From Parvicella tangerina (GTDB lineage Bacteria; Bacteroidota; Bacteroidia; Flavobacteriales_D; Parvicellaceae): a stretch of DNA of 64,000 bases. The DNA lies in contig NZ_OU015584.1 in assembly GCF_907165195.1 (NCBI RefSeq), positions 1,240,001 through 1,304,000 on the forward strand. The letters run 5' to 3'. Under the pieces are notes generated by a model. That model had not been told where the DNA came from, searched no databases, and was given only the letters and a program-made list of their open reading frames with translations. Positions 8,873 through 17,776 of the stretch are shown piece after piece; positions within the stretch are counted from its first letter, which is position 1; each line of letters opens with the position of its first letter. A program made the position numbers and the translations under genes.

Positions 8873-9912
8873 TCGAGCAAGAGATTTACTTTTTCTAGTA
8901 CTTTTTCGGGAGGAATCATTTTTCTGATCTCTTCCACCTTGGTCATCTCATTTTCGGAATTAAGTTTCCCGTAAATAGACAGAGGAATATGCTTATACTC
9001 TTGTGGTGAGCGCACGATACAATTTGCTTTATTATTCCAAGCAAAGAAACCAAAGTAGGGATGTGTGGCAATCCAGATTGAGATGACCTTACAGCCTACT
9101 AGATCCGCTAAATGCATGTTTGAACTGTCCATTGCCAGAAATACATCGCAGGATTGCATGATCGCTAGTTCTTCTTCTAATGAGTATTGACCAGCCACAG
9201 AACGGCAACAAGAAAAGTCAAAAGTTAATGCTTTCAGCTTCTTTTCCTCCGTTTTTCCACCACCAAACAGAAGAACTTCATACGATTCTTCCTTTTCGAT
9301 TAGATTCAAAAATGCCTTTACATTTTCATCTCCCCATTCTTTGCTATCATGAGCGGCAAATGGAGCAAAGCCAATGGTTTTCTTTTTTGACCCTGTTTTA
9401 AACTCATGGGATGAGGTGGTTAGAATAAACTGAAAATCATCTGAGGTTTTTAACCCCGCTAACTTTATTGCTGCATTATATCGATCAATAGAATGAGTAA
9501 GTTGTTTGAACTCAGTTTGTCCCATGAGCATAGCGCTCTTTTCATTTCTGCCTTTATTAAAGACAACAGTTTTTACTCCTGATAATTTTAAGCTTGACCG
9601 GACTATTTTACTTCTTAAAACGTCATGCTCATCAATGAAGATAGCTGGCTTTAACGCTTTGATGTCATTTGCCAATTTCAGCAACCCCGTGAATCCTTTG
9701 TGGCGTCCGTTGAGGTCTAATGGGAAAAAGTTTAACCGATCATGCTCTCCAAAAAAAGGATGAAACAAAGGACGGGTTACCAGTGTTATTCGAATATCAG
9801 GATTCGATTCAATGGCATTCCTAACAGCCTGCGCTAACATGGCTACATCTCCCATAGCCGAGAGACGGTAAATGACGATATGTTTTTCATTAGTGATCCT
9901 CAAAAATAGCAA
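8869..9912 (-). CDS. glycosyltransferase family 9 (heptosyltransferase-like)
   Basis: About 345 residues of the GT9 fold. N-terminal IVIYRLSAMGDVAM is the usual GT9 start; TIGFAPFAAHDSKEW and the later DVFLAMDSSNMHLADLVG (nucleotide-sugar site) are characteristic. Family members add heptose or related sugars to the LPS core; the sugar used here is unknown. No ATG exists in frame: the start is taken at TTG 9912, with TTG 9903 possible. An out-of-frame ATG at 9889 sits where homologues usually begin (M-K-x-IVIYRL), so an unusual start or a small indel near the AAAAA run is possible. Confidence 0.82.
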   Translation of the reverse strand: MLFLRITNEKHIVIYRLSAMGDVAMLAQAVRNAIESNPDIRITLVTRPLFHPFFGEHDRLNFFPLDLNGRHKGFTGLLKLANDIKALKPAIFIDEHDVLRSKIVRSSLKLSGVKTVVFNKGRNEKSAMLMGQTEFKQLTHSIDRYNAAIKLAGLKTSDDFQFILTTSSHEFKTGSKKKTIGFAPFAAHDSKEWGDENVKAFLNLIEKEESYEVLLFGGGKTEEKKLKALTFDFSCCRSVAGQYSLEEELAIMQSCDVFLAMDSSNMHLADLVGCKVISIWIATHPYFGFFAWNNKANCIVRSPQEYKHIPLSIYGKLNSENEMTKVEEIRKMIPPEKVLEKVNLLLD

Positions 9913-9988
9913 AACGATTAATAGGCAAAGTTTATTGAATAATAATAAAGGGAATAATTATTGTGCCCTTTTATATAATTTGCATTCT

Positions 9989-10615
9989 ATGATAGAATCA
10001 ATAAATCAGCGGCTTATGCAGTTTACATTTGGAATCCTTGTGACCCTCTTGAGTTTAGCATGTTCTGACCATAGAGACATGCAAACAGAATCAGCTTTTC
10101 TAGATAATATGGCCCGTGATACATATGATGAAACTCCTTTGGCAGATATTCTTGAGTCGAATGCTATTCAAACAGAAGAAATTGAGGTGCTCATTGATAA
10201 GTCTGATTACAAATTATCGATTATTCATGCAGATACAGTGGTGAAGTGGTATCCCGTTGTGCTGGGATACAATGCCGTAGGAGATAAAATGCAAGAGGGA
10301 GATTACAAAACCCCGGAGGGAGTATTTGGTATTCGAGACAAGTACCCGCATAAACATTGGAAGTTTTTTATTTGGATCGATTATCCAAATGAAGAGTCGT
10401 GGAAACGATTTAACCAGAGGAAAGCAGACGGAACGATTTCCAAAGATGCTAAAATAGGAGGTGAGATTGGTATTCATGGAACTCCAGAAGGGGGAGATTA
10501 CCTCATTGAAGAGGGTCAGAACTGGACATTTGGGTGTATTTCTTTAAAGAGGGATCATGTCGCAGAAATCTATCCTTTCATGCACAAGGAGGTTCAGATC
10601 ACTATTCAGAAATAG
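9989..10615 (+). CDS. lipoprotein L,D-transpeptidase (YkuD domain)
   Basis: 208 residues. The N-terminal hydrophobic segment ends LLSLACSD, a lipobox, placing it in the envelope. The YkuD catalytic core is visible: GEIGIHGTPE supplies the His and NWTFGCISLKRDH the nucleophilic Cys of the S/T-x-G-C-I pattern. Such enzymes form 3-3 cross-links in peptidoglycan or attach proteins to it. ATG 9989 was chosen; the open frame upstream runs through the divergent promoter region. ATG 10016 is an alternative that still leaves a lipobox. The 3' end overlaps the convergent epimerase gene by 10 bp. Confidence 0.85.
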   Translation: MIESINQRLMQFTFGILVTLLSLACSDHRDMQTESAFLDNMARDTYDETPLADILESNAIQTEEIEVLIDKSDYKLSIIHADTVVKWYPVVLGYNAVGDKMQEGDYKTPEGVFGIRDKYPHKHWKFFIWIDYPNEESWKRFNQRKADGTISKDAKIGGEIGIHGTPEGGDYLIEEGQNWTFGCISLKRDHVAEIYPFMHKEVQITIQK

Positions 10616-11619
10616 TATTGCTTAAAAAATGGCACACTGTCTTCAATCGATTGAGTAATTGGAGTAAACTCAAAACCTCTACTCGTTATCTTAGCGTTGT
10701 CATATTCAAAAATTCCGTTGGCATTTCGTGCGGTTTCTTCTGTAAGCGTTGGAGGGACTCCTTTTAATTTTGATTTTACTTTGTCTAGTCGCCAACCTAG
10801 TTCGGTCAACCATTTTGGTGAATAAATGCGTGGAGGTTTTTTGCCAAATTGAACACATAGATCGCTAAAAATCTTTCTGTAAGGGACGCTCTCTCCAACG
10901 AGTATATGTCGTTCACCTGAACTACCATTTTTCATGACATCCAGCATACCGCGCGATACATCTCTAACGTCCACAAAACCGTTTTGTCCTTTGGTGTAGA
11001 AAGCAATTCCTTTTGCACCAGTTCTAAAGAAAGTACCACTGCTTTTATTCCAATCGCAAGGACCTAGAATAACTCCCGGATTGACAATGTAGGTATTTAC
11101 ACCATTATTATTTGCCGCAATCACGGCTTTTTCGGCTTCATATTTTGTTTTGCTGTAGTAGGAATTGCTATCGTTTTCAACCCATTCTGAATTTTCGGTG
11201 TATCTGCCTGAAGCATCCATTCTCCCAAGAGCAGCGATTGAACTGATGAATCCAAATTTGGAAACACCACTTTTTGAGGCATAATTCAATAAAGTCTTCG
11301 TTGCATTGATGTTAACTTTATTCATCACTTCATAGTCATCAGGATTAAAAGAAACGACAGCAGCGGTATGAATAATCTCGTCAATTTCTGTGGGAAGTAC
11401 TTCAGAAACGGTGTTGGAACTAAGGTCACCATTGATCCAATTAATGTTTTCTAAAAGGGGGTAGCAATCGTACCACTCAAAAAGGTTCTTTAATGCAGAT
11501 AAGTCACTCTTTTCTCTTTTGAGAGCATAAACTAAAGTTGCATTCTGCTTGAGCAGGTCTAGTAGAATATGACTGCCTACTAAGCCTGTAGCACCAGTGA
11601 GTAAAATTTTTCTTTTCAA
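10606..11619 (-). CDS. extended SDR NAD(P)-dependent epimerase/dehydratase
   Basis: About 337 residues. N-terminal nucleotide-binding motif TGATGLVGSH and catalytic YxxxK as YSKTK near residue 155; FISSIAALG before it carries the catalytic Ser. Closest in style to dihydroflavonol-4-reductase-like proteins of Bacteroidota; substrate unknown. TTG 11619 gives MKRKILLTGATG, the family's usual short lead-in; GTG 11649 would add ten residues but lies only 2 bp from the divergent aroA ATG and over the likely aroA promoter. Confidence 0.8.
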   Translation of the reverse strand: MKRKILLTGATGLVGSHILLDLLKQNATLVYALKREKSDLSALKNLFEWYDCYPLLENINWINGDLSSNTVSEVLPTEIDEIIHTAAVVSFNPDDYEVMNKVNINATKTLLNYASKSGVSKFGFISSIAALGRMDASGRYTENSEWVENDSNSYYSKTKYEAEKAVIAANNNGVNTYIVNPGVILGPCDWNKSSGTFFRTGAKGIAFYTKGQNGFVDVRDVSRGMLDVMKNGSSGERHILVGESVPYRKIFSDLCVQFGKKPPRIYSPKWLTELGWRLDKVKSKLKGVPPTLTEETARNANGIFEYDNAKITSRGFEFTPITQSIEDSVPFFKQYYF

Positions 11620-11636
11620 AGCCTCGTCAAATTTTG

Positions 11637-11644
11637 CATCTTTG
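11637..11644 (+). promoter_or_regulatory. likely -7 element of aroA
   Basis: CATCTTTG matches the Bacteroidota -7 consensus TAnnTTTG except for the first base and ends seven bases before the aroA ATG. This would make the aroA mRNA leaderless or nearly so. No clear -33 TTG at ideal spacing. Confidence 0.35.
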
Positions 11645-11651
11645 AACACGC

Positions 11652-12890
11652 ATGATTCATTTATCAGATAAAAATAGCAAAATTGATGCGGTCATCGAAT
11701 TGACGCGCTCCAAAAGTGAAAGTAATAGAGCTTTGATATTAAAGACATTGCTTAAGGATTCAATTCATATAAATAATTTGTCTGATTCTGATGATACAAA
11801 AGCGCTTATGGAAGCATTAAATGAATATCAAGATTCGGACGAAATAAATGTTGGTCATGCAGGGACTACTTTTCGCTTTCTGACTGCATTTCTTGCTATT
11901 CAACCAGCTGGTTCGTGGATCCTTACAGGTTCAGAGCGGATGAAAGAGAGACCAATCAAAGTAATGGTAGATGCCTTAAGGATAATGGGGGCTAAAATTG
12001 AGTATCTCGGGAAGGATGGTTTTCCCCCACTGAAGATCCAAGGAACTAGTTTTATATCTAACGAAGTATCCATTGACGCAGGAGTGAGCAGCCAGTATAT
12101 CTCGGCATTGATGATGGTCGGTACGAATATTCAGGGAGGTCTGAAAATTAGGTTGGATGGGAAGATCACTTCTTTACCTTATTTAATGATGACCTTTTCG
12201 ATGATGGAGGAGCTAGGAGTTGGAGTTAGTATTGATCTCGAAGAACAACTGATAACGATTGAGGAAAAGAGGAAGGTGGCAAACCAAGTCGTTAATATCG
12301 AAGGCGATTGGAGCGCAGCTTCTTATTGGTACAGTTTAGTAGCACTTGGTGAGATAGGTTCACAAATTAAGTTGCTAGGACTAAATCAAACGAGTAGACA
12401 AGGAGACGCTAGAATCAAAAGTTACTTTGAGCAATTGGGTGTTGAGTCTAGTTTTGATGTTGGTACTTGGACTTTGACTAAAATCAGTGAGCCTGAACTC
12501 AAACTTCTCCAATTGGATTTGTCCGATACGCCAGACGTTGCTCAAACGTTGGTATGTGCTTGCGCTGGTCTTGGAGTTGGAGTTGATTTTACGGGGTTGC
12601 ATACCCTCCGGATTAAGGAAACGGATCGGTTGATGGCTCTTCAGAATGAGTTAGAGAAGTTTAATATTCGCATTGAGGTTCCATCTAACCATCAGTTATT
12701 CATGAAAGCTGAGCAAGTGTTGAGCGAGCCTAAAGAAGCTATAGCTACATACAAGGATCATCGAATGGCTATGGCATTTGCTCCACTAGCCATGAAAGCG
12801 AAAGTTGCTATCGAGCATGAAGAGGTCGTTTCTAAGTCTTACCCAAGTTTTTGGAATGATCTCAAAAAAGTGCTTAATGTAGGATCTTAA
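11652..12890 (+). CDS. aroA: 3-phosphoshikimate 1-carboxyvinyltransferase (EPSP synthase)
   Basis: 412 residues. Shikimate pathway step joining PEP to shikimate-3-phosphate. Visible motifs: SKSESNRAL (substrate binding), GHAGTTFRFLTA (the NAGT-x-R PEP motif, with G-H instead of G-N), RMKERPI, SSQYISALMM, DTPDVAQTL and LRIKETDRL with YKDHRMAMAFAP near the C terminus. Slightly shorter than the usual ~430. ATG start, 2 bp from the longest reading of the divergent SDR gene. Its last 17 bp overlap holA on the other strand. Confidence 0.93.
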   Translation: MIHLSDKNSKIDAVIELTRSKSESNRALILKTLLKDSIHINNLSDSDDTKALMEALNEYQDSDEINVGHAGTTFRFLTAFLAIQPAGSWILTGSERMKERPIKVMVDALRIMGAKIEYLGKDGFPPLKIQGTSFISNEVSIDAGVSSQYISALMMVGTNIQGGLKIRLDGKITSLPYLMMTFSMMEELGVGVSIDLEEQLITIEEKRKVANQVVNIEGDWSAASYWYSLVALGEIGSQIKLLGLNQTSRQGDARIKSYFEQLGVESSFDVGTWTLTKISEPELKLLQLDLSDTPDVAQTLVCACAGLGVGVDFTGLHTLRIKETDRLMALQNELEKFNIRIEVPSNHQLFMKAEQVLSEPKEAIATYKDHRMAMAFAPLAMKAKVAIEHEEVVSKSYPSFWNDLKKVLNVGS

Positions 12891-13878
12891 AGATGAGTTC
12901 TTTCAATATTTCAGCATCTGAGGTGGAGGCGTTTCCAACACCTTTTGACTTAAGATCTGCTTCTCGCAAATACCCAATGATCTTGGCCAGTTTTCCCATG
13001 GAGTACTTCTGAGATGCCGCAGCATATTCTTTTACAAAAAAAGGATTCACACCAAGCGCTCTAGGAAGCTCTGCTTGAGGAACTTTTGCCTTGAGCACAT
13101 GATATTTTAAGAGTTTGCTAAAAAAGCCATAAAGAACACTTACGGTCACTACAATAGGGTGGTTTTTCGGGTTGTTTCCGTAATGTGTACAGATCAAATT
13201 GGCTTTTAAAACATCCTTCTTAGCCAAAGCTTTTTGTAGCTCAAAATCATTAAAATCTCTGGAGATACCAACGTGTTTATACACTGTTTTTTCATCCACC
13301 ACATTTTCTCCTTCCAGAACAATTTGAAGTTTTTTAAAGGTCTTAACAATTTTGTTGAGGTCTGTTCCTAGATTCTCTGCCATTAGCATCGCGGCATTTG
13401 GCGCAACGATAAGCCCATTTTTCTTACCTTCTGCAATGATCCATTCAGGCATTTTATAATCACGTATGGCTTCAGAAGTATGAAGATGACCAGCTTTTTT
13501 TAAGTCTTTGGCCATTTTCGTTTTCCCATCTAACTTCTTGTACTTGTAACAGATCACCAAAATGGTAGTTTCTGTCGGGGCCATCAGGTAATCGTGGAGT
13601 TGTGTAATTGTTCTTGAAAGTTCTTGTGCTTCTTTCACAATAACTACACGGTAACTTGCCATCATCGGATATTGACGAGCTTCATTTAAAATGTCTTGAA
13701 CCACAACATCTTTTCCGTATAAAATGCTTTGGTTGAAATCTCTTTCACCCTCATCCAGAACGTTTTTCGCAATATAATCACTGACTAGATCGATATAATA
13801 AGGTTCTTCCCCCTGTAAAAAGTACACGGGTTTAAACTGACCGTTCTTTAAGTCCTTTAATATCGCGTCAAAGCTCAT
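12874..13878 (-). CDS. holA: DNA polymerase III delta subunit
   Basis: 334 residues, usual for HolA. N-terminal FKPVYFLQGEEPYYIDLVSDYI is the characteristic clamp-loader lead-in, followed by the AAA+-like region and the C-terminal collar domain with ALGVNPFFVKEYAAASQKYS. It opens the beta clamp in the DnaX complex. Overlaps aroA by 17 bp at the 3' end; lies 3 bp downstream of the AMP nucleosidase gene on the same strand. Confidence 0.92.
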   Translation of the reverse strand: MSFDAILKDLKNGQFKPVYFLQGEEPYYIDLVSDYIAKNVLDEGERDFNQSILYGKDVVVQDILNEARQYPMMASYRVVIVKEAQELSRTITQLHDYLMAPTETTILVICYKYKKLDGKTKMAKDLKKAGHLHTSEAIRDYKMPEWIIAEGKKNGLIVAPNAAMLMAENLGTDLNKIVKTFKKLQIVLEGENVVDEKTVYKHVGISRDFNDFELQKALAKKDVLKANLICTHYGNNPKNHPIVVTVSVLYGFFSKLLKYHVLKAKVPQAELPRALGVNPFFVKEYAAASQKYSMGKLAKIIGYLREADLKSKGVGNASTSDAEILKELIFKILH

Positions 13879-13881
13879 TCC

Positions 13882-14652
13882 TTAGAATCTTAAGTGTCTA
13901 ACAGATTTTCCTTCATTAATGATTTCGTTCAACGAATCGATTCCAATTTGAATGTGTTTCTCTACAAAGCCAGAAGTAACTTTAGTATCACTTTTTGATG
14001 TCTTTACCCCCTGAGGAACCATTGGTTGATCAGAAACGAGCAACAAAGCACCCGTTGGAATTTTGTTTGAAAATCCTCCTATAAAGATGGCCGAAGTTTC
14101 CATATCAATAGCCATTGCTCTGATGGATCTCAAATACTTCTTGAAATCTTCATCATGTTCCCAAACTCTCCTCGAGGTAGTGAAAACCGTTCCTGTCCAA
14201 TAATCTAGTTCGTGTTCTCTTACGGAGTGAGAAACCGCTCTTTGAAGGTTAAAAGCCGGTAGGGCAGGTACTTCTGCGGGAAGGTAGTTGGTTGAGGCTC
14301 CTTCCCCTCTAATAGCCGCAATAGGCAAAATCATGTCGCCAATTTTGTTTTTCTTTTTCAAACCTCCGCACTTTCCTAAGAATAGACATGCTTTAGGTTT
14401 TATAGCCGATAAAAGGTCCATGATCGTAGCAGCATTTGCAGAACCCATTCCGAAATTGATCATGGTAATCTTTCCTGCAGTAGCGCTGCGCATCGCTTTA
14501 TCTTTGCCTTCAACTTCTACCCCGAATTTCTTCGCGAATATCTCCACGTAATTATCAAAGTTGGTGAGTAGGATGTATTTACCAAACTTTTCTAAGGGTA
14601 CACCAGTATATCTTGGGAGCCAATCGGCTACAATTTCTTCTTTTGTTTTCAT
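13882..14652 (-). CDS. amn: AMP nucleosidase
   Basis: 256 residues of the nucleoside phosphorylase fold, the short Bacteroidota type. GKITMINFGMGSANAATIMD, FLGKCGGLKKKNKIGD and MAIDMETSAIF (Asp/Glu of the ribose site) are clear. The enzyme splits AMP to adenine and ribose 5-phosphate. ATG 14652 (MKTKEEIVADWL) was chosen; the longer frame from 14739 would run through the divergent intergenic region. Operon with holA. Confidence 0.88.
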   Translation of the reverse strand: MKTKEEIVADWLPRYTGVPLEKFGKYILLTNFDNYVEIFAKKFGVEVEGKDKAMRSATAGKITMINFGMGSANAATIMDLLSAIKPKACLFLGKCGGLKKKNKIGDMILPIAAIRGEGASTNYLPAEVPALPAFNLQRAVSHSVREHELDYWTGTVFTTSRRVWEHDEDFKKYLRSIRAMAIDMETSAIFIGGFSNKIPTGALLLVSDQPMVPQGVKTSKSDTKVTSGFVEKHIQIGIDSLNEIINEGKSVRHLRF

Positions 14653-14755
14653 AGTTGTTTCTTGATACAGAAGGAAAACAGATCTGACCTCCTTCTTGTT
14701 AAAGTTGCACAAATGTACGAAATCCATACCTTTATACAATCTAAACGAATATTCT

Positions 14756-15211
14756 TTGCAAAAACTTAATTTCCCCCAATATCAGTTCGATGTCAAGCGT
14801 GATGACGACAGATTATTCATTCTGGACCAAGTCAGAAAAAAGTGGGTGTCGTTGACCCCTGAAGAGTGGGTTAGGCAGCATACGATTGCTTTCTTGGTGA
14901 TGGAGAGAAAGTTTCCAGCGGGATTAATAGGGATTGAGAAGGCGGTAAAGATTAATCAAATGAATAAACGGTTTGATGTGGTTTGCTACAATCAAGACAC
15001 AAATCCAGTCCTTTTGGTTGAGTGTAAAGCTCCTGAAGTAGAGATCACTCAAACGGTCTTAGATCAAGCGTTAAGGTATAACTCTCAACTTCAAGTCAAT
15101 TATTTATTACTTACCAATGGCATCACTCATGTAATTGCTTTTGTTGATTATAAGAACAAGAAATTAGAGTATTTGGATAATATACCGAGTTTTGATACGA
15201 TTAAGGGATGA
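14756..15211 (+). CDS. stand-alone type I restriction HsdR N-terminal (PD-(D/E)xK) domain protein
   Basis: About 151 residues. LTPEEWVRQH near the start and RFDVVCYN ... LLVECKAPEV (catalytic D, then E-x-K) with a following Q-x3-Y helix form an intact PD-(D/E)xK nuclease core like the N terminus of HsdR. It lacks helicase, methylase or specificity partners, so it is not a restriction system. I recall it as a conserved single-domain protein near holA in Bacteroidota; role unknown, possibly DNA repair. No ATG in frame: TTG 14756 gives MQKLNFPQYQF, the best homologue-like start. The stop overlaps the next start as ATGA. Confidence 0.82.
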   Translation: MQKLNFPQYQFDVKRDDDRLFILDQVRKKWVSLTPEEWVRQHTIAFLVMERKFPAGLIGIEKAVKINQMNKRFDVVCYNQDTNPVLLVECKAPEVEITQTVLDQALRYNSQLQVNYLLLTNGITHVIAFVDYKNKKLEYLDNIPSFDTIKG

Positions 15212-16005
15212 ACAATATTTGGGAGAAAATACTATTTCCCCCAGTCTATTTGAATACAAAAAAGGTTGGGGAAGGGGTGAAGGGAAAAACGATCCTGATA
15301 ACTGGTGCAAGTAGAGGTATTGGCAGAGCTACAGCTGAATTGCTATCATCCTTTGATGTGAAACTGATTTTGGTTGCTAGGTCATTAGAAAAATTGATTG
15401 AGGTTAAAGAATTTGTTCATAAAGCAGGGGCTTTTGCTCAAATAATCCAAGCGGATATTAGGAAAGAAGAAGAAGTCCAAATGATTATTGAAAGTATTAC
15501 TGAGGTTGATATCATTATCAGTAATGCAGGAAAATCGATTCGAAGGAGCCTATGGGAATCATTAGATAGGTTCACGGATGTGCAACGGACAATCCATGTG
15601 AATTATTTGGGGCCTACTCAATTGATTCTTGGGCTCTTACCCAAACTCTGTGAAGGAGGAGTAGTGATTAACGTATCTGCCTTGAATGTTCTTCTACATC
15701 CCGCTAAGAAATGGGCTGTCTATCAAGCCTCTAAGGCAGCTTTTGACCAGTGGTTTAGATCCATCATTTCCGAGTTGGGAGAAAAGAAAATAAAAGGAAA
15801 GTCGGTTTATTTACCTTTAGTCCGAACAGATATGATTGCGCCAACAGCACATTATGAAAAGTATCCTGCTATGTCTGCTGAAGAGGTAGCTAGAATTATT
15901 GTTAGATTATTAGTGAGTCGTAGAACAAGATATAGACCATATTGGCTTCCTTTCGTCCAGTTATTAGATTTCTTTTTAGGTCAATTTTGGTGGAAAAGAC
16001 AATAG
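15208..16005 (+). CDS. short-chain dehydrogenase/reductase
   Basis: 265 residues, classical SDR. TGASRGIGRA (cofactor site), NAGKS, catalytic Ser in VINVSALN and YxxxK as YQASK. The long C-terminal tail with hydrophobic WLPFVQLLDFFLGQF may bind the membrane, as in SDRs acting on lipids. Start ATG overlaps the previous stop (ATGA), and an acyl-CoA ligase follows three bases after its stop, suggesting a lipid or fatty-acyl substrate. Confidence 0.87.
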   Translation: MNNIWEKILFPPVYLNTKKVGEGVKGKTILITGASRGIGRATAELLSSFDVKLILVARSLEKLIEVKEFVHKAGAFAQIIQADIRKEEEVQMIIESITEVDIIISNAGKSIRRSLWESLDRFTDVQRTIHVNYLGPTQLILGLLPKLCEGGVVINVSALNVLLHPAKKWAVYQASKAAFDQWFRSIISELGEKKIKGKSVYLPLVRTDMIAPTAHYEKYPAMSAEEVARIIVRLLVSRRTRYRPYWLPFVQLLDFFLGQFWWKRQ

Positions 16006-16008
16006 TCA

Positions 16009-17382
16009 TTGAGGGCAATTTTCAAAATATTCAAAGTACTTGAGCTTTACCATCCTAAGCGATTGTTTTGGTTTGCTATATGTTTGATAAGATATAGGTT
16101 CAACCTTTATGCTGTTCTGGCATTCCATGCTAAAATGAGTTCTCATGCAGAAGCACTGGAGGTTGATCATAGAATTGTAACCTACTCTGAACTGATTAAA
16201 AAAGTTCGTGTTTACAGGGCACATTTCGAAAATGACCTTAAGGGGATATCCAGAGTTGGAGTGATGCTCCCTAATTCCATGGAGTTGATAATTTCATTAT
16301 TGGCATTATCTCTTTTAAACAAGCAATTTTTTTTACTCTCACCCAAATTGACTGAAGTACAAGTAACTCAGTTGGTAAAGTCTAATGGAATTGAAAAGCT
16401 TATAGATGAAGGTTATAATTTAGAAGTGAATGAAACTAAAGACCAACCGATAAATAGAAGAATTCAGCTAGGAAGTGTACATATTCTTACTAGCGGAACC
16501 ACTGGTATTCATAAATCTATTGGGAGGAGGTTTAAACCTCTCGGGTTTGTGAGAGTTTTTGTTGATTTAGTGGATAAACTCTCCTTAGAAGAGGTGGCAA
16601 AATGTTACATCGGAGTTCCTGTTTACCACGGTTATGGATTGGCCACGATGATGACGGGATTTGCATTAGGAAAGAAAATTGTTACTAGCGATGGAGATGT
16701 TGTTCGAGAATTACAGAAGCAGTCAGGGGATCAAAGCTTTTTGATAGCTTTGGTGCCTACTCAACTTTGTAAATTGCTGGATGCAAAATATTTGTTTAAT
16801 AACAATGAAAAGGTGATTGTCGGGGGAGCACCATTAAGTCAAAAGATATTGGATGATTTTAGAAAGACTAAACCAAATTGTTCTTTTTATAATTTATATG
16901 GAACTTCAGAAAGTGGTGTGAGTTTTCTTTCGCAGATATCTCTTGATAGCAAAGTCTCCGTGAATATTGGAAAACCTTTAAAGGGAGTTGATTGGAAGTT
17001 GGAGAATGAAGAATTAATTCTCAATACACCATGGAGTTACAAGGAAGGTTGGATACACACAGGTGATTGTGTTGAACGCATGGAAAATGGAAATTTTAAG
17101 TGGATGGGTAGGGTAGACGATATGATTATTTCTGGAGGAATAAATGCTTTTCCTATTGAGTTGGAAGATGTTGCAAGATGTTCTGCGCATGTCGTAGATG
17201 TTAAGGCAGAAGCAGTAAGTGACGAAAAGTTTCATCAGAGGTTTCGTTTAAAAGTACAGGCACCAGCGGATTTTCAGCTTGCTGCCTTTCAGCAAACGCT
17301 TAGTCAGCGGTTGCCCCCGCATTTGATCCCAAAAGAAATCGTTCTTGTGAGTAAAATAGATAGAAATGAAATGGGGAAGTGA
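16009..17382 (+). CDS. AMP-forming acyl-CoA synthetase / ligase
   Basis: 457 residues of the ANL superfamily. Adenylation motif ILTSGTTGIHKSI near residue 160, YGTSESG near 300, HTGDCV and the hinge GRVDDMIISGG near 370, and a C-terminal DRNEMGK with the catalytic Lys at the very end. Activates a carboxylic acid to an acyl-AMP and then acyl-CoA; substrate unknown. It starts with TTG three bases after the SDR stop. The HK in place of the usual PK of the P-loop is a minor deviation. Ends one base before the convergent TonB-C gene. Confidence 0.87.
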   Translation: MRAIFKIFKVLELYHPKRLFWFAICLIRYRFNLYAVLAFHAKMSSHAEALEVDHRIVTYSELIKKVRVYRAHFENDLKGISRVGVMLPNSMELIISLLALSLLNKQFFLLSPKLTEVQVTQLVKSNGIEKLIDEGYNLEVNETKDQPINRRIQLGSVHILTSGTTGIHKSIGRRFKPLGFVRVFVDLVDKLSLEEVAKCYIGVPVYHGYGLATMMTGFALGKKIVTSDGDVVRELQKQSGDQSFLIALVPTQLCKLLDAKYLFNNNEKVIVGGAPLSQKILDDFRKTKPNCSFYNLYGTSESGVSFLSQISLDSKVSVNIGKPLKGVDWKLENEELILNTPWSYKEGWIHTGDCVERMENGNFKWMGRVDDMIISGGINAFPIELEDVARCSAHVVDVKAEAVSDEKFHQRFRLKVQAPADFQLAAFQQTLSQRLPPHLIPKEIVLVSKIDRNEMGK

Positions 17383-17383
17383 A

Positions 17384-17776
17384 TTAGTCCATATAGCATA
17401 TTGTCAAAGGGATAACATACTTTACGTTGACTTTATGCCCCTGATGCTTCCCAGGAGTCCATTTAGGCATACGCTTGAGATAATTTAAAGCAGCAATTGT
17501 GATTGGATGATCATGATTCTTTAACGGTTTTAACTCCGTAATCGAACCATCACACCGTATAATAAACTCAAAATAAAATTTGCTCTGAATGTTGGAGTCT
17601 TCAACTTTTGGAATAGTAAAACCAGCCATGTATTCATATAATCTCTCCATTCCTCCAGGAAACTCTGGCATTTCTTCTACAACCTCATAAACGGTAGTGT
17701 CGCAGTCTTGAGCATCAATGCTCAGATGAAAAAGGAAAAGTAACTGAAATCCTAGAAGTTTAGTTATCAGGCGCAT
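17384..17776 (-). CDS. exported TonB C-terminal-domain protein
   Basis: 130 residues: signal peptide (KLLGFQLLFLFHLSIDAQ), then the Bacteroidota lead-in EEMPEFPGGMERLYEYM and a TonB-C fold (YFEFIIRCDGSITELKPLKN ... MPKWTPGKHQGHKVNVKYVIPL). It has no inner-membrane anchor or proline linker, so it is not a canonical TonB. ATG 17776 starts 17 bp inside the upstream gene's 3' end; the two are coupled. Confidence 0.85.
   Translation of the reverse strand: MRLITKLLGFQLLFLFHLSIDAQDCDTTVYEVVEEMPEFPGGMERLYEYMAGFTIPKVEDSNIQSKFYFEFIIRCDGSITELKPLKNHDHPITIAALNYLKRMPKWTPGKHQGHKVNVKYVIPLTICYMD

Noticed and set aside
14756-15211. Remnant of a type I restriction-modification system
   Set aside because: There is no hsdM, hsdS or helicase part, and the single-domain protein is intact with catalytic residues; it looks like a conserved stand-alone family.
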